Assembly (NCBI GenBank): GCA_020627705.1
Contig: JAHDGJ010000001.1
Coordinates: 472,398-536,397 of the forward strand
Direction of reading: 5' to 3'
Source: Saprospiraceae bacterium
Lineage (GTDB): Bacteria > Bacteroidota > Bacteroidia > Chitinophagales > Saprospiraceae
Length of the DNA stretch: 64,000 bases
A program made the position numbers and the translations under genes. Within the stretch, counting starts at the first letter, position 1, and each line of letters opens with the position of its first letter. The notes beneath the pieces were generated by a model that saw only the letters and a program-made list of their open reading frames with translations, was not told the origin of the DNA and ran no database searches. Positions 54,243 to 63,884 of this stretch are shown one piece after another.

Positions 54243-56966
54243 ATGATCAAAAAAATAATTCTACTCACGGTTTTTCATTTCGTAATTGCGATACAAATGT
54301 TGAGCGCCCAACAAAAATTGAGTGGAACAATTTTTGACCAAGCAGAGTCTATCGAAAGTGCAACAGTGATTCTTTTAGATAAGGATTCCACCATGGTATC
54401 TTTTGCATTAAGTGATGACAAAGGAGCTTTTGTCTTTGAAGGTTTAGATCAAACCGAATATATTCTTCAGATCAGCTTTATGTCGTATGCAGATTATTCT
54501 ACATCTATAAACTTGAAGCCATCAGAATCTCTTGATCTAGGTAAAATCTACCTCGAAGAATCCAGTGAAATATTAAAAGAAGTCACCATTAAGGCCGAAC
54601 ACATTCCCATAGGAATAAAAGGAGATACCATCAATTATAATGCTGCGGCCTTTCAAACCAAACCAGGAGCAACGGTAGAAGAATTACTCAAAAAAATGCC
54701 AGGAATTGAAGTCGGTCGAGATGGTTCTATCAAAGCACAAGGAGAAGAAGTTGAAAATGTCCTTGTAGATGGCAAAGAGTTTTTTGGTAAAGACCCTAAA
54801 ATTGCTACACAGAACCTTGAGGCTGAAGCGGTTGACAAAGTACAAGTATTTGACAAGGCCTCAGAACTGGCAGAATTTACAGGTATTGAAGACGGCAAAG
54901 AAGAAAAAACCATCAACCTAAAACTTAAGGATGGATACAAAAATGGTGGTTTCGGAAACATATCACTTGCTGGAGGAACAGAAGACCGATATCAAAGCAA
55001 ATTAAGCTACAATAGATTTAGTCCCAAAGCTCAAAGCTCTATTTTGTTTTCGGCAAACAACATAAACAAACAAGCATTCTCATTTAATGAATACATAAGC
55101 ATGATGGGTGGTTTAAACTCGGCCATTAACAATATGATGTCAGGAATGAATTTTTCTGAATTCAGCAACGGACGAGCACCTCAGGGATTGTCCAATGACA
55201 TAAGTGGCGGTTTAAATTTTAACTATGATTTTAATGAAAAAGTACAATGGACCAGCAACTATTTTCTTTTTGAAAAAAAACTAAACCTCCTCAAGTCTAA
55301 CAAAAGCATACAATTTTTAGACAATAATGAATTTGCCTCTTCTGATGAAGAGCAAAACAGCAACTCAACAAGAAATCATAAGATCAACACCAAACTCCTC
55401 ATTAAACCAAGTCCACTGATTCAGTGGGTCCTGCGCAACAATTTGGGAATCAGAAGTACTTCAAATAGTTCTTTTCAAAATTCTGAATTCGAGGATTTAT
55501 TTGGCGTCAACACTACGACTTTAGATCAAAACTTAGAATCCTCTGGACTTGATTATAACGGTGAATTACAACGGCGCAAGAAGTATTTAAAGAAAGGAAG
55601 AAACTGGATCAATTCGATAAAATATCACAATGCGCAAGTTGAGGATCAAACCAATATTGACAACTTGTATTTTGTAGATCAAGAAAACTTTAGTCTAAAT
55701 CAATTTCAAGCATTTGACAACGTCCTTAAAAGATGGGAAGGAGAAAGTGCTTTTACAGAACCTTTGAACAAGTTAAATTTTGTGAGTCTAAAATATGCTT
55801 ACAAAAGCGAAGAGGAATCACCCGAAAAAGCGTTTTATGACATTGTTGACAACCAAGAAATTTTAAATACCACCTTAAGTGATGTTTTTACCAAATCCTT
55901 GTCAACGCATCAAATTGGATTGAGTTTTCGAAGAAACAAAAAGAAAAACAAAGTGGCTTTTGGGATTAACCAGCAATGGATTACATTGGAAACCCAAGCT
56001 GGTTTAAGTCTTTCTCCTTATGCTAGGCAGTATCGATTTGTACTACCCTACGCCAATTGGGACATTGAAGTAGCAAGAAACACCAAAATAGATCTAAGCT
56101 ATCAAAGCCGAACCGAGGTTCCAGGGATTCAACAATTGATTAGTATACCTGACAACACCAATCCAAAATTATTGAGAATAGGAAATCCAGGATTACGTCC
56201 AGCTCAAATACATTCGTTTCGAATTGGGTATAACAAATTCAATAATTTTGATTTTAAAAATCTTTTCGCATCTGTGAGCTTTAGCAGCATTGTTGATCGA
56301 GTCGTGTATAGTTTGTCTTTTGACGACAACCTCTTGGGCACTTCAAAACCCATAAATTCCTCTCGTTACCTTAACGGAAACCTGTATTTTACTTACAGTG
56401 CCCCTATACGAAAATTAGGAATTAAGTATCGTCTTAGTGCCAGAGGAGATTGGTCGGACTATGAATCCTTTTTAAACAATGAAGCCAGCCAAGTATTCGA
56501 AACCGAAAGCAGCTTGAGCTTGACTTTTGAAAACAGAAAAAAGAAAAATTTCGATGTTTTATTTGGAATTTCGTCGGGCATTCAATCTAGGGCTTATCAA
56601 ATTAATCCGATGTTTGATCAACGATTTTTAAACACTTCAGCATTCGCAGATTTGAATTGGTTTTTACCAAACAATTGGACTTTAACTTCCAGCTTTGATT
56701 ATACACAATTTTCGAATCAATCTTTTTCAGCACCTGAAGGATTTAAACTTTGGAATGCTTCAGTGCAGAAAGGATTCAAGGACAACAAATTCATCATCAA
56801 AGCTACGGCCTTCGATTTACTCAAACAAAATGTTGGCATAGCGCGTCAAGGAGGATTTAATTCCTTTTCAGAAAGCACGTTTAACACTTTGCACCAGTAC
56901 TTTATGTGTGAGCTTAAATATAGAATCGGAAAAACTCGGAAAAGCGGAATTTCGTTTGGGTCCTAA
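54243..56966 (+). CDS. TonB-dependent receptor-like outer membrane beta-barrel protein
   Basis: A 907-aa protein with a signal peptide ending MLSAQQ. An N-terminal carboxypeptidase-regulatory-like beta sandwich (about 25-105; GTIFDQAESIESATVILLDKDS) precedes a plug-like region (about 120-225; GDTINYNAAAFQTKPGATVEELLKKMPG, VLVDGKEFFGKDP). A large barrel (about 230-907) follows, ending GKTRKSGISFGS. It belongs to the Bacteroidota receptor group with the OMP_b-brl_3-type barrel. The substrate is unknown. It is 41 bases after the GLPGLI gene and both are divergent from the OmpR-type two-component system. Confidence 0.87.
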   Translation: MIKKIILLTVFHFVIAIQMLSAQQKLSGTIFDQAESIESATVILLDKDSTMVSFALSDDKGAFVFEGLDQTEYILQISFMSYADYSTSINLKPSESLDLGKIYLEESSEILKEVTIKAEHIPIGIKGDTINYNAAAFQTKPGATVEELLKKMPGIEVGRDGSIKAQGEEVENVLVDGKEFFGKDPKIATQNLEAEAVDKVQVFDKASELAEFTGIEDGKEEKTINLKLKDGYKNGGFGNISLAGGTEDRYQSKLSYNRFSPKAQSSILFSANNINKQAFSFNEYISMMGGLNSAINNMMSGMNFSEFSNGRAPQGLSNDISGGLNFNYDFNEKVQWTSNYFLFEKKLNLLKSNKSIQFLDNNEFASSDEEQNSNSTRNHKINTKLLIKPSPLIQWVLRNNLGIRSTSNSSFQNSEFEDLFGVNTTTLDQNLESSGLDYNGELQRRKKYLKKGRNWINSIKYHNAQVEDQTNIDNLYFVDQENFSLNQFQAFDNVLKRWEGESAFTEPLNKLNFVSLKYAYKSEEESPEKAFYDIVDNQEILNTTLSDVFTKSLSTHQIGLSFRRNKKKNKVAFGINQQWITLETQAGLSLSPYARQYRFVLPYANWDIEVARNTKIDLSYQSRTEVPGIQQLISIPDNTNPKLLRIGNPGLRPAQIHSFRIGYNKFNNFDFKNLFASVSFSSIVDRVVYSLSFDDNLLGTSKPINSSRYLNGNLYFTYSAPIRKLGIKYRLSARGDWSDYESFLNNEASQVFETESSLSLTFENRKKKNFDVLFGISSGIQSRAYQINPMFDQRFLNTSAFADLNWFLPNNWTLTSSFDYTQFSNQSFSAPEGFKLWNASVQKGFKDNKFIIKATAFDLLKQNVGIARQGGFNSFSESTFNTLHQYFMCELKYRIGKTRKSGISFGS

Positions 56967-56967
56967 T

Positions 56968-57987
56968 TTATTTCAATCCGATAAGGGTTTGATCCTTAAA
57001 ACTATCTGGGAATTTTTCCACACCGGGGAATCCCAGTCTAATGTCCCGCCCATTATGTGGAACAGCAGCTGTTTTAAAGAGATAGTCCCAGCATGCTAAT
57101 GTCAAACCATAATTAACCCCATACTTGTGTCCTTGAGGAAGGTCATGTGCGTGGTGCCAAATATGCATTTCTGGACTGTTAAAAATATATTTCATTATTG
57201 GACCAAGGATAAGGCTTCCGGCGACAACACTTCCAAGCCAAACCAACCATAAGGATGTAGTACTATACCCTTCGAAAAGTGTGATATCCCATATGCCCTG
57301 TGTCAGAACAATGCCTATAAGACCTCCTAGCACTCCTCCAGTGATTCTGCCGTCAATACTTATGTTGGAGTGATTGTAGTGCCCCCAAGACAAGGTGAAG
57401 ATATGAATGATAAAAAAGTCATAAAGACCAATTCCCATCAAAGCAAGAGGCAAGTACTCCATAGATCTATATACTATAGTTTCCATCCAATGGTACCTCA
57501 GGTGTGCTGCAAATCCCATTTGCTCCACAGAGTGATGCACCTTATGGAACTTCCACAGCCAAGGCACCCGGTGCAACAAACGATGCACCCACCATTGTAT
57601 GAAATCTCTAGCCAAAAACCCTATAAGGATTATAGCCCAATAAGGCCATGACCTCATGGGATTCACTGCTTGCAAGTCAAAACCACCACTTAAAGCTTTT
57701 ATGCCATCGTTTAATAGATTGACAATGAGATCTGACGCTGCATTGTAAATAATAAGCCAGAAAAGAAAGAAATTAAAAAACATGTAAAAAGCATCCAGCC
57801 AAAAATCCTTCCTAAGAATAGCCTGTTTTTTGCGCCATGGAACAACTACCTCCAAAACAAAGAAAAACAAAGAAACGAGCAACAACCAATAAAAGTAGTT
57901 CTTCCAATGAGGATGGGTAAGCTCATGCCACAAATGGCCTGCAAAATTGGAATATCCCTTAAAAAACAAATCGATATAATGCTCCAT
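56968..57987 (-). CDS. Fatty acid hydroxylase/sterol desaturase family membrane protein
   Basis: A 339-aa integral membrane protein with about five hydrophobic segments and the three His clusters of the di-iron family. The clusters are HRLLHRVPWLWKFHKVHHS near residues 145-163, a middle group in SWGHYNHSN near 217, and HIWHHAHDLPQGHKYG near 292. These enzymes add OH or double bonds to lipids. The true substrate (fatty acid, sterol, carotenoid or hopanoid) cannot be told. It is co-directional with the alpha/beta hydrolase gene upstream (72 bases away). Confidence 0.9.
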   Translation of the reverse strand: MEHYIDLFFKGYSNFAGHLWHELTHPHWKNYFYWLLLVSLFFFVLEVVVPWRKKQAILRKDFWLDAFYMFFNFFLFWLIIYNAASDLIVNLLNDGIKALSGGFDLQAVNPMRSWPYWAIILIGFLARDFIQWWVHRLLHRVPWLWKFHKVHHSVEQMGFAAHLRYHWMETIVYRSMEYLPLALMGIGLYDFFIIHIFTLSWGHYNHSNISIDGRITGGVLGGLIGIVLTQGIWDITLFEGYSTTSLWLVWLGSVVAGSLILGPIMKYIFNSPEMHIWHHAHDLPQGHKYGVNYGLTLACWDYLFKTAAVPHNGRDIRLGFPGVEKFPDSFKDQTLIGLK

Positions 57988-58059
57988 GACTTTTTAGCTC
58001 AATTAAAATATCGTCTTAAAATTAACAACATCTCACAAGTACTTAACAGTTTAGGATCT

Positions 58060-59001
58060 TCATTGTTTTATAAAATCCAATACTGGTCGAATACTAAGTA
58101 TGGGATCTTCTTCCATGGGCACATGTCCTAAATCTTCAAACAAGACTAGGGTACTATTCGGTAAATCACGATGAAATTTTTGAGCATTTTCGACTGGTAT
58201 CAAGAGGTCTTTTTTGCCCCATAACACCAAGGTCGGCTGTTGTATACTGGGAATATTCATATATGCATTGTCATCATTTTGTGCAGCAAACCGATCAATA
58301 AAGGCCTGACGATTCCCCTCGCGCAATGTCAATTCGAAATATCTTGATGCCAGTTCTTCAGTCACTTTACTTTTATCGGCATAAACATTCTCAACACTAG
58401 ATCGCGCAACAAACCGTGGTGTAATAAAAGTGAAGATGTTTTTTAACATCGGGATTTTTGCCACTCTAAAAGCCAAGGGCTCGCTCTTTGCCTCAAAAGG
58501 ATAGCCTGCCGCATCAATCAGAATTATTTTGTCAACTCTATCGGGGTATGTCTTCGCAAACCTCCATGAGATGTGTCCACCCAAAGAATTTCCCCCAATA
58601 ATGCATTGACCTATGTCTTTGGAATCCAAAAAATGCTTTACGAATTCTACGTAATTATCTATGGTATATTCTCTGTGAGGAAATGGACCAGTAAGGCCAT
58701 AACCAGGCAAATCCATTCGTATTACTCTACGATTTTTTATTAGCTCACTTCTCCAACCATCAAAAGTATGCAGGCTCGCTCCTGTCCCATGAATAAGCAC
58801 AACGGGTAGCGAATCTTGGACAATGCCCTCATCACGAAAATGTACATCCATCCCTAAAACCGGAATAAACGAAGAAGGAGGTTTAGCATATTTGGCCTTT
58901 AATTCATCTAACGGTATGTCTTTGTAACCGAAAAACAATACGACCAGAAACACTGCCAGAGCAAAGAAGGAAAAGAATATTTTCAAAATTTTTGTAATCA
59001 T
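58060..59001 (-). CDS. Alpha/beta hydrolase, membrane-anchored
   Basis: A 313-aa hydrolase with an N-terminal membrane anchor (about 5-25; FFSFFALAVFLVVLFFGY). The fold shows the oxyanion-hole region VVLIHGTGASLHTFDGW near residue 68, the nucleophile elbow GGNSLGGHISW near 140 with Ser, an acidic residue region LWGKKDLLIPV near 265, and the catalytic His in EDLGHVPMEEDP near 295. It is probably an esterase or lipase at the membrane; the substrate is unknown. It is upstream of the sterol-desaturase-like gene on the same strand. Confidence 0.88.
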   Translation of the reverse strand: MITKILKIFFSFFALAVFLVVLFFGYKDIPLDELKAKYAKPPSSFIPVLGMDVHFRDEGIVQDSLPVVLIHGTGASLHTFDGWRSELIKNRRVIRMDLPGYGLTGPFPHREYTIDNYVEFVKHFLDSKDIGQCIIGGNSLGGHISWRFAKTYPDRVDKIILIDAAGYPFEAKSEPLAFRVAKIPMLKNIFTFITPRFVARSSVENVYADKSKVTEELASRYFELTLREGNRQAFIDRFAAQNDDNAYMNIPSIQQPTLVLWGKKDLLIPVENAQKFHRDLPNSTLVLFEDLGHVPMEEDPILSIRPVLDFIKQ

Positions 59002-59174
59002 ACTTTTATTTATCTGGTATCAGCCTAGATTCCCAACAGTGTAACAATTATCCACCACATTTGTAAAAATATCAAAATGAATCCCAATAGAATGAAGTTG
59101 AAAATTTGTACATTACTACAAACAATTTGAACCACATTTTCCATCAGGACTATTAGTTTCTACAACGCCTCAAT

Positions 59175-59540
59175 ATGAAATTTCAATTATTTTTTTTCTT
59201 AATTCTTCTTCTCTTCTCTTGTTCCAATAATGAACCTGCAAATGAAGAACATCCGGCAGATACCATCACAGAGGAAGAATGCATAAATATGAGGCTGCTA
59301 TCTTTTAATATGATTCCTTATGAAGGCCAAGATCATGAATGCAAAAATTATATCTATTTGTATCGATATGACGGAAGGGCATTTTTTCTTTTTGGAAGTG
59401 ATTGTTCCGATTTTGATCCATTTGTTTACGATTGCTTTGGGGTTTACAAATGCCCCAATCCAGAAACCACACAAAATTATTTGTGTTCGCAAATTGTACA
59501 GCTCGAGAATCGTGTGGGCATAGTTGGCATCCAAGAATAA
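59175..59540 (+). CDS. Small cysteine-rich lipoprotein
   Basis: A 121-aa lipoprotein with the signal peptide MKFQLFFFLILLLFSC (lipobox Cys at 16). The mature domain has six cysteines (CINM, CKNY, CSDF, DCFG, YKCP, LCSQ) and aromatic residues (YIYLYRYDGRAFFLFGSDC), suggesting a disulphide-stabilised beta domain. I know similar short lipoproteins in Bacteroidota but no named family. It is convergent with the LytTR regulator gene, with a 4-base gap. Confidence 0.7.
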   Translation: MKFQLFFFLILLLFSCSNNEPANEEHPADTITEEECINMRLLSFNMIPYEGQDHECKNYIYLYRYDGRAFFLFGSDCSDFDPFVYDCFGVYKCPNPETTQNYLCSQIVQLENRVGIVGIQE

Positions 59541-59544
59541 AGGA

Positions 59545-60306
59545 TTAACTATCAATCCAATGCTTGAACTCCTTGGCGCGTTCTCTACTAACAATAAGTT
59601 CTTGAGCGTTGGCCACTTTAAGCTCCACTTTTAATCTACTGTTTAGATACGGATGTATTCTCTCTACTTGATCAATGGATATTATGTGCTTTCTACTAAT
59701 GCGAAAAAAACGATCAGGATTAAGGGATTCATGAATGTGATCCAGCGTACTGTCCAAAACATATCGTTTACCCTCAAAATTTATAGCAAAGCTGATCCCA
59801 TCTTCGGAATACATAAGCGCTATTTCATCATTATTCAAGTACTGAAATGCCTTGCCGACCTTGACCAAAAACCGCTGCTTATATTTCCCTTTTTCACTAT
59901 ATAGAGACCTGCTGATTTCTTCCCAATTTATGGTGTTTAAGCTGATCTGATTTCTGAGATCTTTAAATTTGGTAATCGCCGCAACCAATTTTTCTTCCTC
60001 TATTGGCTTAAGTAAGTAATCAACACTATTTAGTTTAAAAGCTTCAATGGCGTATTCATCAAATGCTGTGATAAAAATTACCGGACACTTAAATTTTACC
60101 TCTTCAAAAATTTTAAAACTTAAACCATCTGCCAACTGGATATCCATGAATACTAGATCGGGTTCGTTGTGGCTGTAAAACCATTTTTTTGATTCTTCAA
60201 CACTATCCAACACATCTAAAATTCTTGCTTCGGGCAATATCTTCTTAAGCATATTTTCTAAGCGCAAGGCGGCATAATGCTCATCTTCAATTAATAGAAT
60301 GTTCAT
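59545..60306 (-). CDS. LytTR-family response regulator
   Basis: A 253-aa regulator with receiver domain (acidic IEDEHYA, phospho-acceptor Asp in LVFMDIQLADG near residue 56, Lys in YLLKPIEEE near 105) and LytTR DNA-binding domain (about 145-250; FLVKVGKAFQYL, RFFRISRKHIISIDQVERI, ELIVSRERAKEFKHW). It overlaps the sensor kinase gene by 4 bases and is the last gene of the receptor-sensor-regulator operon. Confidence 0.93.
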   Translation of the reverse strand: MNILLIEDEHYAALRLENMLKKILPEARILDVLDSVEESKKWFYSHNEPDLVFMDIQLADGLSFKIFEEVKFKCPVIFITAFDEYAIEAFKLNSVDYLLKPIEEEKLVAAITKFKDLRNQISLNTINWEEISRSLYSEKGKYKQRFLVKVGKAFQYLNNDEIALMYSEDGISFAINFEGKRYVLDSTLDHIHESLNPDRFFRISRKHIISIDQVERIHPYLNSRLKVELKVANAQELIVSRERAKEFKHWIDS

Positions 60307-61355
60307 TTTTGTGCGTTTTGAATAATAGGAAGTTTGACAATAAATTCTTCATTAGTCTCTTGGACAATGACGTCTTTGTTGGTCATAAACTTATAACGTG
60401 ATTTAATATTTGTAAGCCCAACTTTGGTGGTGGCAAATTCTTGATCCTTCTTTTGAAGATTATTCTTAACTACCAAATAATTCTCTTCTACATACAGCTC
60501 AATAAAGAGTGGTTTTGATTTCGAAACTATATTGTGCTTTACTGCATTTTCGATGAGAATCTGCAAAGCAATGGGAAGTATAAATTGATCTTTGAAATTC
60601 CTAGGAATCGAGTTTTTAATTTGAATTTTTCCTTGAAACCTTGTTCGCAATAAATAGATATACGAATCTAATGCCTGTAATTCCTTATCTATGGTGATGA
60701 GTTTTTCGTCTCGAACTTCTAGGATTGTTCGATAGGTTTTGGACAATTGCTGGACAAAATTAATCGCTTGATCCTTATCCTCAGGAATTAAAGAAACCAA
60801 GGTATTAAGACTGTTAAATAAAAAATGAGGATTGACCTGATTTTTTAAGGTATGCAGTTTTTGTTCTGCAGTTACCTTTTCTAATTTGTTTTTTTCGATT
60901 TCTATGATTCTAGATTTATTGAAATAAAAAATCCCTTCATAAATAAAAAACACAAGGGCGATAATCATTATCTCTGAAATCTCAGCAATCCATGGGCTTA
61001 CTTTATTGGCATCATACCATTCTTGATGGCTTGGAAAAAGCAAAGTGATCAATAATATCATCCCCACTTTAACCACTACATACCAAAGGATTAGACGGCT
61101 TATGATGTAGGTAAGCCTCTTACGATCAAATCTATAATTATTGAATTTTTTGTGATAATTAATCAACAAAAATCGAAAGCTAAACCAATAAGCCACGGTA
61201 AACAAAAACCCAACGGTTATACAAGGCAAGGCATTTTGGCTAAATGCCTTAACGCCAAAATTCATTATACTCACGACTAAGGTGATCAATGGAATCCCTA
61301 ATGCGATCATCCATCGATCATCAAATCCTAAGTATTTTTCGGCTCTTTGAAACAT
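60303..61355 (-). CDS. LytS-type sensor histidine kinase
   Basis: A 350-aa kinase with four transmembrane segments (about 15-140) and a coiled linker. The H-box KNQVNPHFLFNSLNTL lies near residue 172 and the N-box LPIALQILIENAVKHN near 265; the terminal ATPase part reads KVGLTNIKSRYKFM near 317. No extra sensory domain is seen. Its first base overlaps the stop of the TonB-dependent receptor gene, and its end overlaps the LytTR gene by 4, so the three are translationally coupled. Confidence 0.92.
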   Translation of the reverse strand: MFQRAEKYLGFDDRWMIALGIPLITLVVSIMNFGVKAFSQNALPCITVGFLFTVAYWFSFRFLLINYHKKFNNYRFDRKRLTYIISRLILWYVVVKVGMILLITLLFPSHQEWYDANKVSPWIAEISEIMIIALVFFIYEGIFYFNKSRIIEIEKNKLEKVTAEQKLHTLKNQVNPHFLFNSLNTLVSLIPEDKDQAINFVQQLSKTYRTILEVRDEKLITIDKELQALDSYIYLLRTRFQGKIQIKNSIPRNFKDQFILPIALQILIENAVKHNIVSKSKPLFIELYVEENYLVVKNNLQKKDQEFATTKVGLTNIKSRYKFMTNKDVIVQETNEEFIVKLPIIQNAQK

Positions 61356-63766
61356 TAAAACTCTACTTTATAAATGAAGTTTGGAAAAAAGCCTATTTGG
61401 TAGACATCATTGATTTCGTTTGTCTGACGATTATACGAACTGCTGAAAATATTTTCGTTGTCCGTGACATTCTGTATATCCAAATAAAAACTTTGAACCA
61501 GCTTTCTTTTGTTGCTGTTAAATTTAAATCCAATTTTTAAATCGAATCTAAAATACGGATCGTATTGTTCTTCAAACGCCCTACTGTCATCAAATACCTC
61601 AATCTGGTTTACCCGAGATGCTTCTAAATCCACAGGAGTGTAAAACCTACCGCCAGCAGTGGTAACCTTGGTATCGATGCTAAATGCATTCTTTTTTGAT
61701 TTGCCAAAACGAAATTCCTTACCTGCCAATAGGTTAAATACATATTGATTGTTAAATGCAGTATTCCTTCTTACCCCATCGCTTCCTTTATATTTTGAAT
61801 CAAACAAAGACCCTGTAGCCAATACGTAATAGCCTTTGGTAAAAAACTTTTCTAAGGTGAGCTCCACCCCCATATTTGACCCCGAACCTTCGTTGACCAA
61901 ATTATTTTTATCAATAGGAAACCCAAAATCAGCTCCCACATTTAACATACTAAAAGGTGAAGGTGTACTTTCGACAGGAACATTATCCAAGTGTTGATAG
62001 TACACCTCAACTTTGGATCTCCAGCTTGAAGCAATCTTATAATCATGACTTAGCACAAAATGATTGCTTCGGGTAAATTCCAAATTTTTATTCGGCATGG
62101 TTCTTATTCCAACATCACTCATGTTCTCTGCTAAAGCAATAGGCAACGGTTGATTTTGATGATGCAATCCATATCCAATATTTAGGGTATGCTTTGGTGC
62201 GACTTTCCAGTTGGCAGCAAACCTAGGCTCGGTAACCAATTGATCATTTATGCTGTTGTACTGCAAATGCAATCCGCCGTTAAGAGTCCATTTGGAACTC
62301 ACTTTATATTGAGCTTGTACATACGGTTCTACACCAAAGGTATTCCCATCAAAATCATAGACAGATATTAAATCAAACACACCATTTTGGTCTGTATCTA
62401 TGCCAAACTCAGCGCTCTCAAAGCTCAAATCAGCCGAATACCTCTCCATCAATATTCCCGCTCTAGCTGTCAAATTTGCATTGTATTTTTTGTTGACAAA
62501 AGAACTTAAAGAAATACGTGCTAATGCATCATCGCCTTGAACGAATCGATCAACAAACTCCTCTGAGGTATCCATATTATAATAACGGTCTCTGTTAAAT
62601 TTTACTCTAGAACCGGAAGCTGATAAAATCGTTCGTACATAACTTTTGTCATCCAGGACATAATTGTTTTTGATTCCCAATACGCCAAACTGAGAATCAG
62701 CCTTGGCATCTTCATCATCAGCCGAAAACAAATCAGTACCATCCACTTCATCTCGATCAAAAAAGATGTCACTTAAACCCGCAATACCAAAAATCGAAAA
62801 ACGCCCCAATTTTGATTTACCCAGATCCACATTGAAGGAGATGTCTTGATAATTTGGAACCGCATTGGTACCGATCTCTGCGCCTAAAGATTGAGCGATC
62901 CCAACTGATGATTGACGAGCAGCGACTAAAAAGCTACCACCCTTACTTCCTTTTAATGGCCCTTCCAACATACCTTCAAATCCTGTAATGGCTCCTAATT
63001 GCAGGGTGACTTCAAATTCATCTCTGTTTCCTTTTCGAAAACCAATATCAAAAACACCAGACAAAGCATTACCATATTCTGCAGGAAAAGCACTGGTTAT
63101 AAAATCAGAATTTTTGAGCAAATTAGTATTCAACGCACTTACTGGTCCCCCCGTAGTACCAATGGTAGAAAAGTGATTTGGGGATGGAATTGGAATCCCT
63201 TCAAGTCTCCACAATACTCCTGTAGGACTGTTTCCTCTGATGACTATATCGTTGCGGCTATCGTCAGCGGTACTCACGCCTGCAAAATTTCCAGCCAATC
63301 TCGCGACATCACTTCGTCCTCCTGAATACCTGTTAACTTCCTCCATACTAAATTGTCGAGACGACACTGTTGCCATCTCATTTTGAGCTCTGTCTTTTTC
63401 GACCTTGCCAACAATGACAACCTCGTTGAGTTTGTTTACGGCTTCCTCCATAGTTACTTCCAAAAAGACCTGTTTGCCCGCATCCACCACAACGTTTGGC
63501 AGAGTCAGCGGCTCATAACCCAAATAATTAAATTGGAAAGTTTGTCTACCGATTGGAATTCCTTCCAAAACAAAATATCCATCAATATCAGTGACTGCCC
63601 CTTTGGAGGTAGTTCCAAAGACAAATTCGACCGTAGCTCCGATCAAAGGCAATTCTGATTGTTGATCTATGACTTGACCTTTTACAGTTTGCAGTCCGTT
63701 TTGTGAATATGCAGTAGTGGTTACAAAGCTCAAGATGCTTAGAAAGAGTAAAAAATGGCGTTTCAT
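61355..63766 (-). CDS. TonB-dependent receptor with carboxypeptidase-like N-terminal domain
   Basis: An 803-aa outer membrane receptor with a signal peptide ending TAYSQNG. A CarbopepD_reg-like domain (about 25-110; VKGQVIDQQSELPLIGATVEF, VTDIDGYFVLEGIP) is followed by the plug (about 130-245; NDIVIRGNSPTGVLWRLEGIPI, TSAFPAEYGNALSGVFDIGF) and a 22-strand-type barrel ending in a strand closing with Phe (NFIYKVEF). The ligand is unknown; no SusD partner is encoded next to it. It is the first gene of an operon with its own sensor kinase and LytTR regulator. Confidence 0.93.
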   Translation of the reverse strand: MKRHFLLFLSILSFVTTTAYSQNGLQTVKGQVIDQQSELPLIGATVEFVFGTTSKGAVTDIDGYFVLEGIPIGRQTFQFNYLGYEPLTLPNVVVDAGKQVFLEVTMEEAVNKLNEVVIVGKVEKDRAQNEMATVSSRQFSMEEVNRYSGGRSDVARLAGNFAGVSTADDSRNDIVIRGNSPTGVLWRLEGIPIPSPNHFSTIGTTGGPVSALNTNLLKNSDFITSAFPAEYGNALSGVFDIGFRKGNRDEFEVTLQLGAITGFEGMLEGPLKGSKGGSFLVAARQSSVGIAQSLGAEIGTNAVPNYQDISFNVDLGKSKLGRFSIFGIAGLSDIFFDRDEVDGTDLFSADDEDAKADSQFGVLGIKNNYVLDDKSYVRTILSASGSRVKFNRDRYYNMDTSEEFVDRFVQGDDALARISLSSFVNKKYNANLTARAGILMERYSADLSFESAEFGIDTDQNGVFDLISVYDFDGNTFGVEPYVQAQYKVSSKWTLNGGLHLQYNSINDQLVTEPRFAANWKVAPKHTLNIGYGLHHQNQPLPIALAENMSDVGIRTMPNKNLEFTRSNHFVLSHDYKIASSWRSKVEVYYQHLDNVPVESTPSPFSMLNVGADFGFPIDKNNLVNEGSGSNMGVELTLEKFFTKGYYVLATGSLFDSKYKGSDGVRRNTAFNNQYVFNLLAGKEFRFGKSKKNAFSIDTKVTTAGGRFYTPVDLEASRVNQIEVFDDSRAFEEQYDPYFRFDLKIGFKFNSNKRKLVQSFYLDIQNVTDNENIFSSSYNRQTNEINDVYQIGFFPNFIYKVEF

Positions 63767-63808
63767 GACTTTTAAATTTTAATTAATTTAAATGTCGACT
63801 AGAATCGC

Positions 63809-63838
63809 AGCTGTGCAAAGCCAATACTCGTGAGCTGT
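63809..63838. promoter_or_regulatory. Candidate regulatory direct repeats upstream of the receptor operon
   Basis: AGCTGT occurs twice (63809-63814, 63833-63838), 24 bp apart, 43-72 bases upstream of the receptor ATG. LytTR sites are usually two short direct repeats separated by about two DNA turns, so these are weak candidates. A degenerate -7 box TGGCTTTG (63816-63823, minus) lies between them. Confidence 0.3.
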
Positions 63839-63884
63839 AGTTTTTAAAAGTTGAATTGTAAGATAGACCTGAAATTTGATATAC

